This document shows positions 36,906-45,118 of a stretch of 64,000 nucleotides of DNA, piece by piece. Positions within the stretch are counted from its first letter, which is position 1; each line of letters starts with the position of its first letter. This DNA is from Psychrobacter lutiphocae DSM 21542 (GTDB lineage: Bacteria; Pseudomonadota; Gammaproteobacteria; Pseudomonadales; Moraxellaceae). The stretch covers positions 43,824-107,823 of the forward strand of contig NZ_KB907629.1 in the NCBI RefSeq assembly GCF_000382145.1, read 5' to 3'. A program made the position numbers and the translations under genes. Below the pieces are notes generated by a model that was given only the letters and a program-made list of their open reading frames with translations, was not told where the DNA came from and made no database searches.

Positions 36906-37757
36906 ATGATTTTCCGTGGATTTGTACAATTAACCGCCATCACCACAGGCGCTATCTTGATCGCTGCTTGTAATCAAAGCCCTTCAACTGATACAGACGC
37001 AGCCAATTCAGAGAATAATGAAGCCAGCACCAGCGCAGATAGTGATTTGCTACAACGCATTAATAATGGCGGTGTCATTAATGTCGGTACAGAGGGTACG
37101 TATCCTCCTTATACCTATCATAATGAACAAAATGAGCTGACAGGCTATGATGTGGAAGTCACTCGTGCTGTTGCTGACAAACTAGGTGTTAGCGTAGAAT
37201 TCAAAGAGACCCAGTGGGATGCCATGCTTGCTGGTCTTGATGCAGGACGCTTCGATATGGTTGCCAACCAAGTATCGCTAACCACGCCTGAGCGCCGTGC
37301 TAAATATGATGTGGCTGAGCCATATAATTGGTCGGGCGCCGCTGTACTTGCACCAAAATCTGATAGCCGCTTTAATGCCTGGGAATCACTAAAAGGTCTA
37401 AAGTCAGCACAATCACTAAGCAGTAATTATGGTGAAATGGCGATCAAATATGAAGCTGAGGTTGTGCCTGTTGATGGTATGGCGCAAGCTATTGAGCTGG
37501 TGAAACAAGGACGTGCAGACGTTACTTTGAATGATCACTTAGCCATTCTTGATTACTTAAATAAGTTCCCAGACAGCGATTTAGAAGTAAAATTGGTCGC
37601 ACCTGCTGAAGAAAAAAGAGGCTCTGGCTTGGTATTAGTAAAAGGTAATGATGAGGTATTGGCGAAAATTAATGAAGCCATGACCGAGTTACAAGCAGAT
37701 GGTACTTTGACCAAGCTAAGCGAACAATTCTTCGGTGAGGATGTCAGTAAAAGATGA
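36906..37757 (+). CDS. Polar amino acid (cystine-type) ABC transporter substrate-binding protein
   Basis: This 283-residue lipoprotein (lipobox IAAC, Cys22) belongs to solute-binding family 3. [35 protein letters not shown] and [23 protein letters not shown] are typical of the cystine/polar amino acid receptors (FliY/TcyA group). The stop overlaps the permease start by 4 bp (ATGA), so the genes are translationally coupled. A cystine substrate would fit the sulfur theme of the window but is inferred. Confidence 0.88.
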   Translation: MIFRGFVQLTAITTGAILIAACNQSPSTDTDAANSENNEASTSADSDLLQRINNGGVINVGTEGTYPPYTYHNEQNELTGYDVEVTRAVADKLGVSVEFKETQWDAMLAGLDAGRFDMVANQVSLTTPERRAKYDVAEPYNWSGAAVLAPKSDSRFNAWESLKGLKSAQSLSSNYGEMAIKYEAEVVPVDGMAQAIELVKQGRADVTLNDHLAILDYLNKFPDSDLEVKLVAPAEEKRGSGLVLVKGNDEVLAKINEAMTELQADGTLTKLSEQFFGEDVSKR

Positions 37758-38491
37758 TAACATCGCTGTTAACCGTCTTACAAAATCTGCTCGCTATGCT
37801 GCCATTTATGTCACCAGCGCGAGCAGAAATTGTTATAGAGTCGTTTTGGCCGATGTTAAAAGGCGCCATTTACTATTCTATTCCTCTGGCCATTGCCTCT
37901 TTTATTTTCGGCATGCTCATCGCTTTAGTGGTGGCGCTTATTCGTGTCGTCCCTCGCCAAGCATTGTGGCATAAGGTAGCTTATCGTTTGGCACGCATTT
38001 ACGTGTCAGCGATTCGTGGCACACCCATGTTGGTACAGTTATTCATTATCTTTTATGGATTACCCAGTATCGGCGTGATGTTAGACCCATTTCCAGCAGC
38101 TGTTATTGCTTTTTCATTGAATATTGGTGCTTATGCTTCAGAAACGGTACGAGCATCTATTCTTTCTATTCCAAAGGGGCAGTGGGAAGCGGGTGCAACT
38201 GTGGGACTAAGCTACCTTCAGACCTTTCGCCATGTTATTTTGCCGCAAGCTCTACGGGTGTCGGTACCGCCTTTATCCAATACCTTTATTAGCCTAGTCA
38301 AAGACACTTCATTGGCCTCGCTTATCTTAGTCACTGAGATGTTTAAACAGGCGCAGATCATCACAGCACGCAACTATGAGTTTATGTTGGTTTATACGGA
38401 AGCTGCGTTAATTTATTGGGTAATTTGTCTAGCGTTAAGTAGTGCGCAAGGACGCTTAGAAACCCATTTAGATCGTTACGTTGCAAAATAG
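37754..38491 (+). CDS. Polar amino acid ABC transporter permease
   Basis: This 245-residue inner-membrane permease of the HisM/GlnP family has five hydrophobic segments. [18 protein letters not shown] and the EAA-type loop [20 protein letters not shown] are diagnostic. It overlaps the receptor gene by 4 bp. A 232-bp repeat element lies between its stop and the ATPase gene. Confidence 0.92.
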   Translation: MITSLLTVLQNLLAMLPFMSPARAEIVIESFWPMLKGAIYYSIPLAIASFIFGMLIALVVALIRVVPRQALWHKVAYRLARIYVSAIRGTPMLVQLFIIFYGLPSIGVMLDPFPAAVIAFSLNIGAYASETVRASILSIPKGQWEAGATVGLSYLQTFRHVILPQALRVSVPPLSNTFISLVKDTSLASLILVTEMFKQAQIITARNYEFMLVYTEAALIYWVICLALSSAQGRLETHLDRYVAK

Positions 38492-38525
38492 TGAATACTC
38501 ATTATTTAACATTTTCAATATTTAA

Positions 38526-38757
38526 ACCCCAATCTCAACATGAATGGCTAGTAACATTAATAACTGATTTTTTAGCTGTGTCTTTAGCTTATTTATTGCA
38601 ATATATTAAAACGGAGGGCAGGTCCTCCTTTCTCAAAGGGGGATTTAGGGGGATTTTTGCGATGCTTGTTACAAATCCATCCCCAGCCCTTCCTTTGGAA
38701 AAGGAAGGGAGTCAAATCCCGCATAAGCCACCGACTGTATTTTAATTTGAGATTGGC
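38526..38757. repeat. Interspersed repeat, long form, copy 2, inside the ABC operon
   Basis: It starts ACCCCAATCTCAAC (38526-38539), ends with the inverse ATTTGAGATTGG (near 38746-38757), and aligns with 2832-3069 throughout, including both G/C-rich hairpins. It fills the 331-bp gap between the permease and ATPase genes, so its hairpins lie in the operon transcript. A 35-residue frame opens just after the permease stop but is only repeat sequence. Confidence 0.78.
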
Positions 38758-38822
38758 ATATATTTAACTTAACATTGAAAGGCAAAGGGATAATAAACCG
38801 ATAAAGGGACAACTAAATAAGC

Positions 38823-39566
38823 ATGATAACAATCAGCAATATTCATAAAGCCTTTGGTGATAACGAGGTGCTCAAAGGCATTGATTTAAATATTAAAAAG
38901 GGGAGTGTGGTGGTTATTCTTGGGCCTTCTGGCTCAGGAAAAACCACTTTTTTGCGCTGCTTAAACTCGCTAGAAACGCCAGAACAAGGGGGGATAGCCT
39001 TTGATGATAGCAGCCTTAATATAGATTTTGCAGCCAAGCCGACAAAAAAGCAGCTGCGTGCACTACAAAAAAAATCAGGCATGGTGTTTCAATCCTATAA
39101 CCTGTTTCCACACAAAACCGCACTAGAAAACCTGATGCTAGGTCCTATGGTAGCGCAGGGTATGAGTAAGCAGCAAGCACAAGCTAAAGCGCTAGCACTA
39201 CTCGAAAAAGTAGGTTTGTCTGACAAAACGGATTTATATCCATTTCAGCTATCTGGCGGACAACAGCAACGGGTGGGTATTGCACGTGCGTTGGCAATTG
39301 AGCCTGAGCTATTGTTATTTGATGAGCCAACTTCTGCGCTTGATCCAGAGCTGGTGCATGAAGTACTAAAGACCATGCAGCAGTTGGCATCAGAAGGCTG
39401 GACCATGGTAGTGGTCACCCATGAGATTAACTTTGCGCGCAATGTGGCCGATGTGGTGATGCTAATGGAAGATGGACATGTGGTCGAAGTTGGGCCGCCT
39501 GAGCAGTTATTTGAGCGCTCTGAGCATCCTCGTACGCAGGCATTTTTGCAGCGAATTAAGGCGTGA
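38823..39566 (+). CDS. Polar amino acid ABC transporter ATP-binding protein
   Basis: This 247-residue ATPase has Walker A GPSGSGKTT (near 34-42), signature LSGGQQQR, Walker B LLLFDEP with SALDPEL, and switch VVVTHEINFAR. It matches the GlnQ/HisP/TcyN group and completes the receptor-permease-ATPase set. Unlike its tightly coupled partners it is separated by the repeat element, so its expression may be attenuated or may need its own promoter. Confidence 0.93.
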   Translation: MITISNIHKAFGDNEVLKGIDLNIKKGSVVVILGPSGSGKTTFLRCLNSLETPEQGGIAFDDSSLNIDFAAKPTKKQLRALQKKSGMVFQSYNLFPHKTALENLMLGPMVAQGMSKQQAQAKALALLEKVGLSDKTDLYPFQLSGGQQQRVGIARALAIEPELLLFDEPTSALDPELVHEVLKTMQQLASEGWTMVVVTHEINFARNVADVVMLMEDGHVVEVGPPEQLFERSEHPRTQAFLQRIKA

Positions 39567-39610
39567 TGAATGGTTTTAGGCGTCTTACTTTCGTGATGAA
39601 GGCAGCTTAC

Positions 39611-39967
39611 TTATTTCGGTGGTGAAATAGGAACTAAGCCCACCTTTAAACCAAAAGGTCTAAATACTTGGTTTAAAGTATCCATACTATAATTGCCTTT
39701 GTCATTTTCGATATCAGATAAGGTTTTTCTTGATACTTTCACCATTTGAGCAAACTTATCTTGTTTAACATTAAGCACTTGTACTCTGAGTGCTTTAAGC
39801 GCTTCACCTTGGCTGATCCTACCCGCAAACAATTGCTCAATAACAATATCTCTGGCTTGCGTTCGAGCACTTGCTGGCATTGCAACAGGTGCTCTTGAAG
39901 CCCTTTGACGTCCGTGCTGTAAGTTAACCGCTAATTCAGACACTAAGTTGTTTTGATTTGTATACAT
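39611..39967 (-). CDS. XRE-family HTH regulator, HipB-like
   Basis: This 118-residue protein has a basic, Arg/Ala-rich N-terminal arm and a C-terminal Cro/C1-type helix-turn-helix (QDKFAQMVKVSRKTLSDIEN, about residues 73-92), ending in the FRPFGLKVGLVPI strand common to HipB-like antitoxins. It lies 94 bp downstream of a truncated HipA. HipA-first order is unusual for hipBA, but the pairing with a HipA remnant supports the call. Confidence 0.72.
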   Translation of the reverse strand: MYTNQNNLVSELAVNLQHGRQRASRAPVAMPASARTQARDIVIEQLFAGRISQGEALKALRVQVLNVKQDKFAQMVKVSRKTLSDIENDKGNYSMDTLNQVFRPFGLKVGLVPISPPK

Positions 39968-40060
39968 ATTATGCTCTTAGGTTGAGCTTGTGCCAACGCT
40001 ATAATAATCGCCATTGAGTAAGCTTTTGAGTTAAATTGCTAAAATTCATACTAGGGTAGT

Positions 40061-40411
40061 TTAAGATGCGCTCAGAAACACAATGGTGGCTGTTTTTAAC
40101 AGCTTATAATTTTGTTCCGCCAGAGAATAACGTGATAAATCAAGGCGTTGTAACCAATAACGGCGACTGGCACCCGCTGGGACAATATCATCCAAAAAAG
40201 GAAGCCAATTATTATCCACTGTGTATTCAAACAGTTCGATAGGATAGTTTATAGACGTTGAGAAGTAATTATCTGCCAAAAAATGCTCTAACGCATAGTC
40301 CGACAAATAAGCAAAGCTTGTTATATGCTTACTGTCATCAAAGGTTATTTTAGCAATGTCTAGCCATTGATTGTCTAAATAAGCTTGAATGGTGAGCGGT
40401 TGTATGGCCAT
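40061..40411 (-). pseudogene. Truncated HipA-type kinase, N-terminal fragment only
   Basis: From the ATG at 40411 it encodes about 116 residues (a GTG at 40456 would add 15). The sequence LTIQAYLDNQWLDIAKITFDD, then YPIELFEYTVDNNWLPFLDDIVPAGASRRYWLQR, looks like the N-terminal part of HipA-family Ser/Thr kinases of about 430 residues. It ends in the unrelated tail FLSAS and stops. The kinase ATP site and catalytic Asp are absent, and only 94 bp remain before the XRE gene, so the C-terminal two thirds were deleted. It should be inactive as a toxin. Confidence 0.65.
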
Positions 40412-40440
40412 TTTTTTATAAAACTGGTTAAGAATATTAT

Positions 40441-40538
40441 GTGCAATATGACACACATTATATTAAAGAGTATAAGTTTATGTGTAATATATCACCTATT
40501 AATGAGAAATAACCCTAATAATGAGTGATATACTACAC
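40441..40538. promoter_or_regulatory. Three evenly spaced palindromes upstream of hipA'
   Basis: GTGCAATATGACAC (40441-40454), GTGTAATATATCAC (40482-40495) and GTGATATACTACAC (40525-40538) share the pattern GTG-N8-CAC with an AT-rich centre, repeated every 41-43 bp. The first two extend to TATGTG-AATAT. They lie in the promoter region of the hipA fragment and XRE gene, as expected for cooperative HipB-type operators. Confidence 0.6.
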
Positions 40539-40557
40539 TTAAAATCCTATTATCAAA

Positions 40558-41208
40558 CTAGACCTGTTGCAAAAAGTTGGTCAATAAGCGTTTCGCCCCT
40601 TCAGTGGCAAATGACTCTGGGTGAAACTGTACGCCTTGAATTGGATAACTGTTATGGCGCACACCCATAATTTCATCACCTGCCAGCGCTCGGTCTGTTA
40701 AGCTTAACCCTGAATTTTTTGGATTTTCAACGACAGCAGTGATGGTTAAGCACTCAGGTAAGCTGTCAGTCTGAACCATCAATGAGTGATAGCGCATAAT
40801 CTCAATCTCTTGGGGCAGGCCTTGATAGACGCCTTGCTGGTCGTGATATATCGGTGAGGTTTTGCCATGCATCGGCACAGAAGCGCGTACCACATCGCCA
40901 CCAAACACATGAGCAATACCTTGCATGCCAAGGCAGACGCCAAGTAGAGGTATGCTTGCTCCAAGCTCACGAATCACTTCCGCACAGACACCAAAATACG
41001 CAGGATCATCTGGTGACCCAGGACCAGGTGAGATGATAATGCGATCTGGATTGAGCTGCTTTATTTGCTCTAAGCTGATTTCATTATTACGTTTAACGAT
41101 AACTTGATTGTCAGTATCTTGGTTTAACCGAGTTTGTAGTATTTCGCCAACATATTGATATAGATTAAAGGTAAACGAGTCGTAGTTATCTATGATTAAC
41201 ACCTTCAT
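40558..41208 (-). CDS. trpG: Anthranilate synthase component II (glutamine amidotransferase)
   Basis: This 216-residue subunit (start at the ATG at 41208; an upstream in-frame start lies inside trpE) releases ammonia from glutamine for component I. The catalytic Cys92 is in LLGVCLGMQG; His196 and Glu198 are in VQFHPES. The N terminus IDNYDSFTFNLYQY is typical. TrpG and PabA are hard to tell apart and one protein may serve both. Its place right after trpR-trpE favours tryptophan synthesis. Confidence 0.9.
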   Translation of the reverse strand: MKVLIIDNYDSFTFNLYQYVGEILQTRLNQDTDNQVIVKRNNEISLEQIKQLNPDRIIISPGPGSPDDPAYFGVCAEVIRELGASIPLLGVCLGMQGIAHVFGGDVVRASVPMHGKTSPIYHDQQGVYQGLPQEIEIMRYHSLMVQTDSLPECLTITAVVENPKNSGLSLTDRALAGDEIMGVRHNSYPIQGVQFHPESFATEGAKRLLTNFLQQV

Positions 41209-41254
41209 AACAAATCCTTGCGCTGTTTTTTTATGTTCCGATTTTATAATGCTC

Positions 41255-42649
41255 TTAGGCAAAGCTTTCTAACACCACTTTCATGGCAGATAATTTGCGC
41301 TGAATCTCTAAATACTCATCTTCTGGGTTGGAGTCATAGACATTACCGCCACAAGTCTGAGCGTAGGCTGACTCGCCTTTAATAAATAAACTGCGGATGG
41401 GAATGGCAAAAATACAATCGCCATTAAAGTTAAATGAACCCAAAGCACCACCATAAGCACCGCGTCCATCTGGCTCTAGCTTGTTGATGATCTTAATGGC
41501 TTCAATCTTAGGTGCACCAGATAGCGTGCCTGCTGGGAAGTTGCTGGCCAAAGCGGTAAACATATCTTCATCTGGATGCAAAATCCCGACTATTTCTGAA
41601 GAGATATGTTGTACGTGCGAGTAACGTTTGATATCCATTAAGCTGCGCACTTTTACGGTTCCAAAGCGGGCAACACGGCCAATGTCATTGCGGTGCAAGT
41701 CCACTAGCATATTGTGCTCGGCAATCTCTTTGGCATCGTTTAGTAACGCACGAGCCAGCTGTCTGTCTTCAATATCATCTTTGCCACGTTTTGCAGTGCC
41801 TGCCAGCGGATAGGTCTCCATCTCGCCTTGACGTAAGCGGAACAAAAGCTCAGGGGATGCACCAATGATGCGCTGCTCACCAAACTTCATAAAATACATG
41901 TGTGGTGACGGATTAACTTGACGCAATTTTTCATAAATTGGCATCTGATCGCCGCTGATTTTATAATTGGATTTAAAGCCGACTTCGCACTGGAAGATAC
42001 GCCCTGAAACAATATCCTCTTTTACTTGCAGCACAGTATTGGCGTGCTGTTCACGGCTCATGCTATCGCCTAAGAACTCAACTTGTGGCGTTTGGTATTC
42101 AGGTACAGGCGCTTGTAATAATGTCTTTACCAGCGCAATACGGTTTTGTTGCTGCTCAGTGGGGTAATAAAAATAAAAGATTTCCCCCGTCATTTTGTCT
42201 AAGGTAAGTCCGTCTAGATATACGCCAAATTTAAAGGCTTCAAAGTAATCACTGGCTTTGGCATTTAAACTGGGTTCAAAAAAGTTGATGCTGTCATAGC
42301 CTAGATACCCAACCAAGCCACCAGTTTGATCACGCGCAATCACATGTTGCGGTGTGATGCTACGTAGCAGCTGATAAGGGTTGTCTGTGTGGTAATTATT
42401 GACCTGACCGGTATGATTGTCGATAATTTGCAATGTATGTCTATCTGGCGCAGCAATGGTCATGACTGGTGCAAAGCCAATGGCATGATGGCGTGACATA
42501 TGACCTTCCGCCCCGAGTGATTCGAGCAAGTAGCAGGTGTCAAATTTGACTTCAATACGTTTGAATAACTCAAAAAAATCTATATCTTCAGTCAGTTTAA
42601 TACGAACTGGCTTACTGGGGATTTGGATGGGTTGTGGCTCATTGCTCAT
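41255..42649 (-). CDS. trpE: Anthranilate synthase component I
   Basis: This 464-residue enzyme makes anthranilate from chorismate. The N-terminal LLES (41-44) is the conserved tryptophan-feedback site of TrpE. The chorismate-binding domain carries LAGTAKRGKD, LVDLHRNDIGRVA, LSGAPKIEAIKII and GAYGGALGSFNFNGD. At 464 residues it is slightly shorter than E. coli TrpE (520). The gene follows trpR by 39 bp and precedes trpG by 46 bp in one unit. PabB is the alternative, but LLES and the TrpR neighbour argue for TrpE. Confidence 0.9.
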   Translation of the reverse strand: MSNEPQPIQIPSKPVRIKLTEDIDFFELFKRIEVKFDTCYLLESLGAEGHMSRHHAIGFAPVMTIAAPDRHTLQIIDNHTGQVNNYHTDNPYQLLRSITPQHVIARDQTGGLVGYLGYDSINFFEPSLNAKASDYFEAFKFGVYLDGLTLDKMTGEIFYFYYPTEQQQNRIALVKTLLQAPVPEYQTPQVEFLGDSMSREQHANTVLQVKEDIVSGRIFQCEVGFKSNYKISGDQMPIYEKLRQVNPSPHMYFMKFGEQRIIGASPELLFRLRQGEMETYPLAGTAKRGKDDIEDRQLARALLNDAKEIAEHNMLVDLHRNDIGRVARFGTVKVRSLMDIKRYSHVQHISSEIVGILHPDEDMFTALASNFPAGTLSGAPKIEAIKIINKLEPDGRGAYGGALGSFNFNGDCIFAIPIRSLFIKGESAYAQTCGGNVYDSNPEDEYLEIQRKLSAMKVVLESFA

Positions 42650-42688
42650 AATTTTGTTTCCAACTAGGCTAGTTATTAGTTTTTTTAT

Positions 42689-42985
42689 TTAATAGGTTGA
42701 TTGACGATGTGTCGCCAATAAGTCGTGAATGGCTTCTAAGTTATCAGTGTTTTGTATCGCTTTTGCACCACGTGATACAGTGGCAATACCCACGCCCAAG
42801 GCTTGCGAGACCTGTCTTTGGGTCGTGCCTTGCTCCAGCAAATCAAAAATGCGAATACGATTAGCAATATCTTGACGTTCTTTGTCAGTCAATAACGCCG
42901 ACAACACCGTATCAATCTGTTCTGGGTCTGTCAGCTGTGCCAAATGGGTCAGTAAGCTATGATAAGTTTGATCAGTAGGATTCAT
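42689..42985 (-). CDS. trpR: Trp repressor family protein
   Basis: This 98-residue all-helical repressor contains DKERQDIANRIRIFDLLEQG and the helix-turn-helix TQRQVSQALGVGIATVSRGAK of the TrpR family. It is first gene of trpR-trpE-trpG, so the repressor likely controls its own operon when tryptophan is bound. A CTAGTAC half-site on its promoter supports this. The order trpR first in a trpEG operon differs from the unlinked trpR of E. coli. Confidence 0.9.
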   Translation of the reverse strand: MNPTDQTYHSLLTHLAQLTDPEQIDTVLSALLTDKERQDIANRIRIFDLLEQGTTQRQVSQALGVGIATVSRGAKAIQNTDNLEAIHDLLATHRQSTY

Positions 42986-43042
42986 GTCTGGCTCTAGTGG
43001 TGATGTATAAAATAAAGGTTATATTAAAAACGATGTTTCAGT

Positions 43043-43071
43043 ATTCTAGTACAATAGAACATTGCTGTAAA
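43043..43071 (-). promoter_or_regulatory. trpR promoter with a TrpR-like operator half-site
   Basis: On the minus strand, TTTACA (43066-43071), a 17-bp spacer and TAGAAT (43043-43048) form a good promoter, with the transcript start about 50 nt before the trpR codon. GTACTAG (43046-43052) overlaps the -10 box and matches one half of the E. coli trp operator core. The second half is degenerate. Confidence 0.6.
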
Positions 43072-43190
43072 GCATAATTTCCGATTATTTCTTATTTAGC
43101 ATTACTATTATTTAGCATTACATTGATTAATAGCAGATAGTTATCGATTCAAAACTTGTAGTAATCAGGTCTTACGATTTGCACTAATGG

Positions 43191-43222
43191 TAGTTAGTAG
43201 TTAGTAGTTAGTAGTTAGTAGG
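43191..43222. repeat. 7-bp tandem repeat (TAGTTAG), four copies and a partial
   Basis: TAGTTAG is repeated four times from 43191, then degenerates to TAGGTAA. It lies in the 328-bp gap between the allantoin operon and trpR. A 7-bp period outside any gene is prone to slippage. Confidence 0.9.
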
Positions 43223-43252
43223 TAATAAAAAACAGCTCATAAAAACAGAAAA

Positions 43253-43274
43253 AAAGCACATAAAAGTGTGCTTT
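43253..43274 (-). terminator. Terminator of the allantoin operon
   Basis: The perfect 8-bp stem AAAGCACA / TGTGCTTT has a 6-nt loop. On the minus strand it is followed by a run of T, 40 bp after the allA stop. Confidence 0.8.
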
Positions 43275-43313
43275 AAATCTTGCAGATAAAGAAATATAAA
43301 GAGCTAAATGAGG

Positions 43314-43847
43314 CTACTTAATAGGCTGGGGCGCTGGCAAATCTACATGAACCTGCCACTCACGAATATCAACCTCAATACAATTATTGCCCGCACCAGA
43401 AATCCGATCTACTACCAAAAAAGGACTGCTGGTACTTAATGCCAATAGCGGATGATGCCACACGCCAGCATCGTATTGCACGCCTTGATGTGACTTGGCA
43501 TAGAATACAGACAAATCTTCAGGCGATTGAGGTGGTTGACCTTTAGGTGCGACCACCACAATATAGTCTTGCTGCTGCATTGAGAAGAACGCCTGCGTAC
43601 CAAGCGGATGATGTTCCATTACCGTCAATAAAGTAGGTAACTGACGTGGATTGGCCATAAAGATACTCATGCCAACCTCGCCGCCATCAACCTGTGCCTG
43701 ACAAAGTGCATGATGACGCACCGCAAAGCCTTCATTGATCTCAAAGCAATTGGCCTCGGTTTGTTGCGCCTTGGCATAAGGCTCAATGACAGTACCAAAA
43801 GGGGCAAAATTTTGCTGGGTTAAAGGCTGTGCAATTAAAGTACGCAT
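43314..43847 (-). CDS. allA: Ureidoglycolate lyase
   Basis: This 177-residue cupin-fold enzyme splits ureidoglycolate to glyoxylate and urea, the last step of allantoin use encoded here. Family landmarks are PLTQQNFAPFGTVIEP, MEHHPLGTQAFFSM, the active-site YDAGVWHHPLLAL near 133-145, and FLVVDRISGAGNNC near the end. It is the last gene of the minus-strand operon, 78 bp after alc. Urea use would need a urease or amidolyase outside the window. Confidence 0.93.
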   Translation of the reverse strand: MRTLIAQPLTQQNFAPFGTVIEPYAKAQQTEANCFEINEGFAVRHHALCQAQVDGGEVGMSIFMANPRQLPTLLTVMEHHPLGTQAFFSMQQQDYIVVVAPKGQPPQSPEDLSVFYAKSHQGVQYDAGVWHHPLLALSTSSPFLVVDRISGAGNNCIEVDIREWQVHVDLPAPQPIK

Positions 43848-43925
43848 ACTGATTGTAGATCCTCATTGAGTGATGGTGGGGCATTAACTGGCTCAAGTGA
43901 GTTATTAACATGCTTTGATTAACGG

Positions 43926-45002
43926 TTATTTAACAACCTTACCAAATACACGAACACGACTGATACCGCCATCTGGGAAAATATTGACACGGATATGGGT
44001 AATTGGCTGCTGGGTCAATAAAGCGTCGCTTTCAAAACGGTGTACGCTGTCAGCTTGTGTTTTTTGCGCAGGCAATAAGGTCTCCCAAAACATACTTTGC
44101 GTAATCAAAGTGGCCTCAGGTGTGTTGGGCGCATAGACCGCCTGAATCGATACGGCATCTGGAAAATTACCCTTAAAGAAGGCGGTATCAATCTCAATGC
44201 TCTCAGCAATACCAGGCTGACCCAATTCAATAATACACCAGTCGTTACCCGGCTCACGGCGGCGGCGTGTTTCCCAACCTTCACCCATATTAGGCGCTTT
44301 GCTGGGCAACAGTAAGTTTGCAACTGCGCCAAAGTGTGCATCATTGCTAGCAATGGCACGACCACCATTTAGAGCACCAACCAAGTCAATAACCTCATCA
44401 TTGATGTTTTGGCTATCAAGCTGAATATCGCCATACACTCGCAATCTGGCGACACCACCGTCAGGATAGATGTTCAAACGCAAATGAGTGACTACCTGCT
44501 CATTATCAACTGCTACGAAATGGTGAGAGTTGCCTTGTAAGTCAGTCATTGCAACCAGTGGCTGCCAACTTAAGGCATCCCACTGTGCTTCGCTCAATGA
44601 GTCTTGATTGTTATCTTGCAGTAGCTCTGGCGCATAAATAGCATCAATACTGGCAGATGGTGGAAAGTTGCCCGTGAAGTGACTGGTATCAATATCAACA
44701 CCTGCCACCTTAGTAGCACGAGCCAGCTGAACAATCACATAGTCATGGCCAAGGTGACGCTTACGGCGTGTTTCCCACCCATCCATCCATTTGCCGTTGT
44801 CATCAAACTTGGCAACCACAAATACAGGGGCTTGAGGCTCAAGCAAACGCTCTTTTGGGGCAAAAAAATCATCACTGGCGAATAAGGCTTTTGCGCCCAA
44901 GCGGCTGTCAGCAACATTGGTTTTAGTGACAAACTCAGGAAGAATGTCAGGTAGATTGTTGGCTAAAATAACTTGTCCAGGTTGTCCGGCTGAGTGACTC
45001 AT
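43926..45002 (-). CDS. alc: Allantoicase
   Basis: This 358-residue enzyme hydrolyses allantoate to ureidoglycolate and urea. It consists of two repeated jelly-roll domains: WMDGWETRRKRHLGHDYVIVQ in the first half and GEGWETRRRREPGNDWCIIELG in the second, each followed by a DT-FKGNFP or DTSHFTGNFP motif. This internal duplication is typical of the family. It is third in the operon, after puuE. Confidence 0.94.
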   Translation of the reverse strand: MSHSAGQPGQVILANNLPDILPEFVTKTNVADSRLGAKALFASDDFFAPKERLLEPQAPVFVVAKFDDNGKWMDGWETRRKRHLGHDYVIVQLARATKVAGVDIDTSHFTGNFPPSASIDAIYAPELLQDNNQDSLSEAQWDALSWQPLVAMTDLQGNSHHFVAVDNEQVVTHLRLNIYPDGGVARLRVYGDIQLDSQNINDEVIDLVGALNGGRAIASNDAHFGAVANLLLPSKAPNMGEGWETRRRREPGNDWCIIELGQPGIAESIEIDTAFFKGNFPDAVSIQAVYAPNTPEATLITQSMFWETLLPAQKTQADSVHRFESDALLTQQPITHIRVNIFPDGGISRVRVFGKVVK

Positions 45003-45118
45003 CGAAGGTTCCTTATCTGCTTTTGGATTGGTAGTTGTTGTCTTGCTTGGTTGTAATTATTATAAATAGGTTAGTCTTAGCATTGATATTGATATTGATA
45101 TTGACATTAGGTTAGCCA

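Noticed and set aside
38491..38745. 84-codon frame after the ABC permease
   Set aside because: Its sequence is that of the repeat element (proline-rich NPSPALPLEKEG from the hairpin) and it occurs in repeat copies elsewhere.
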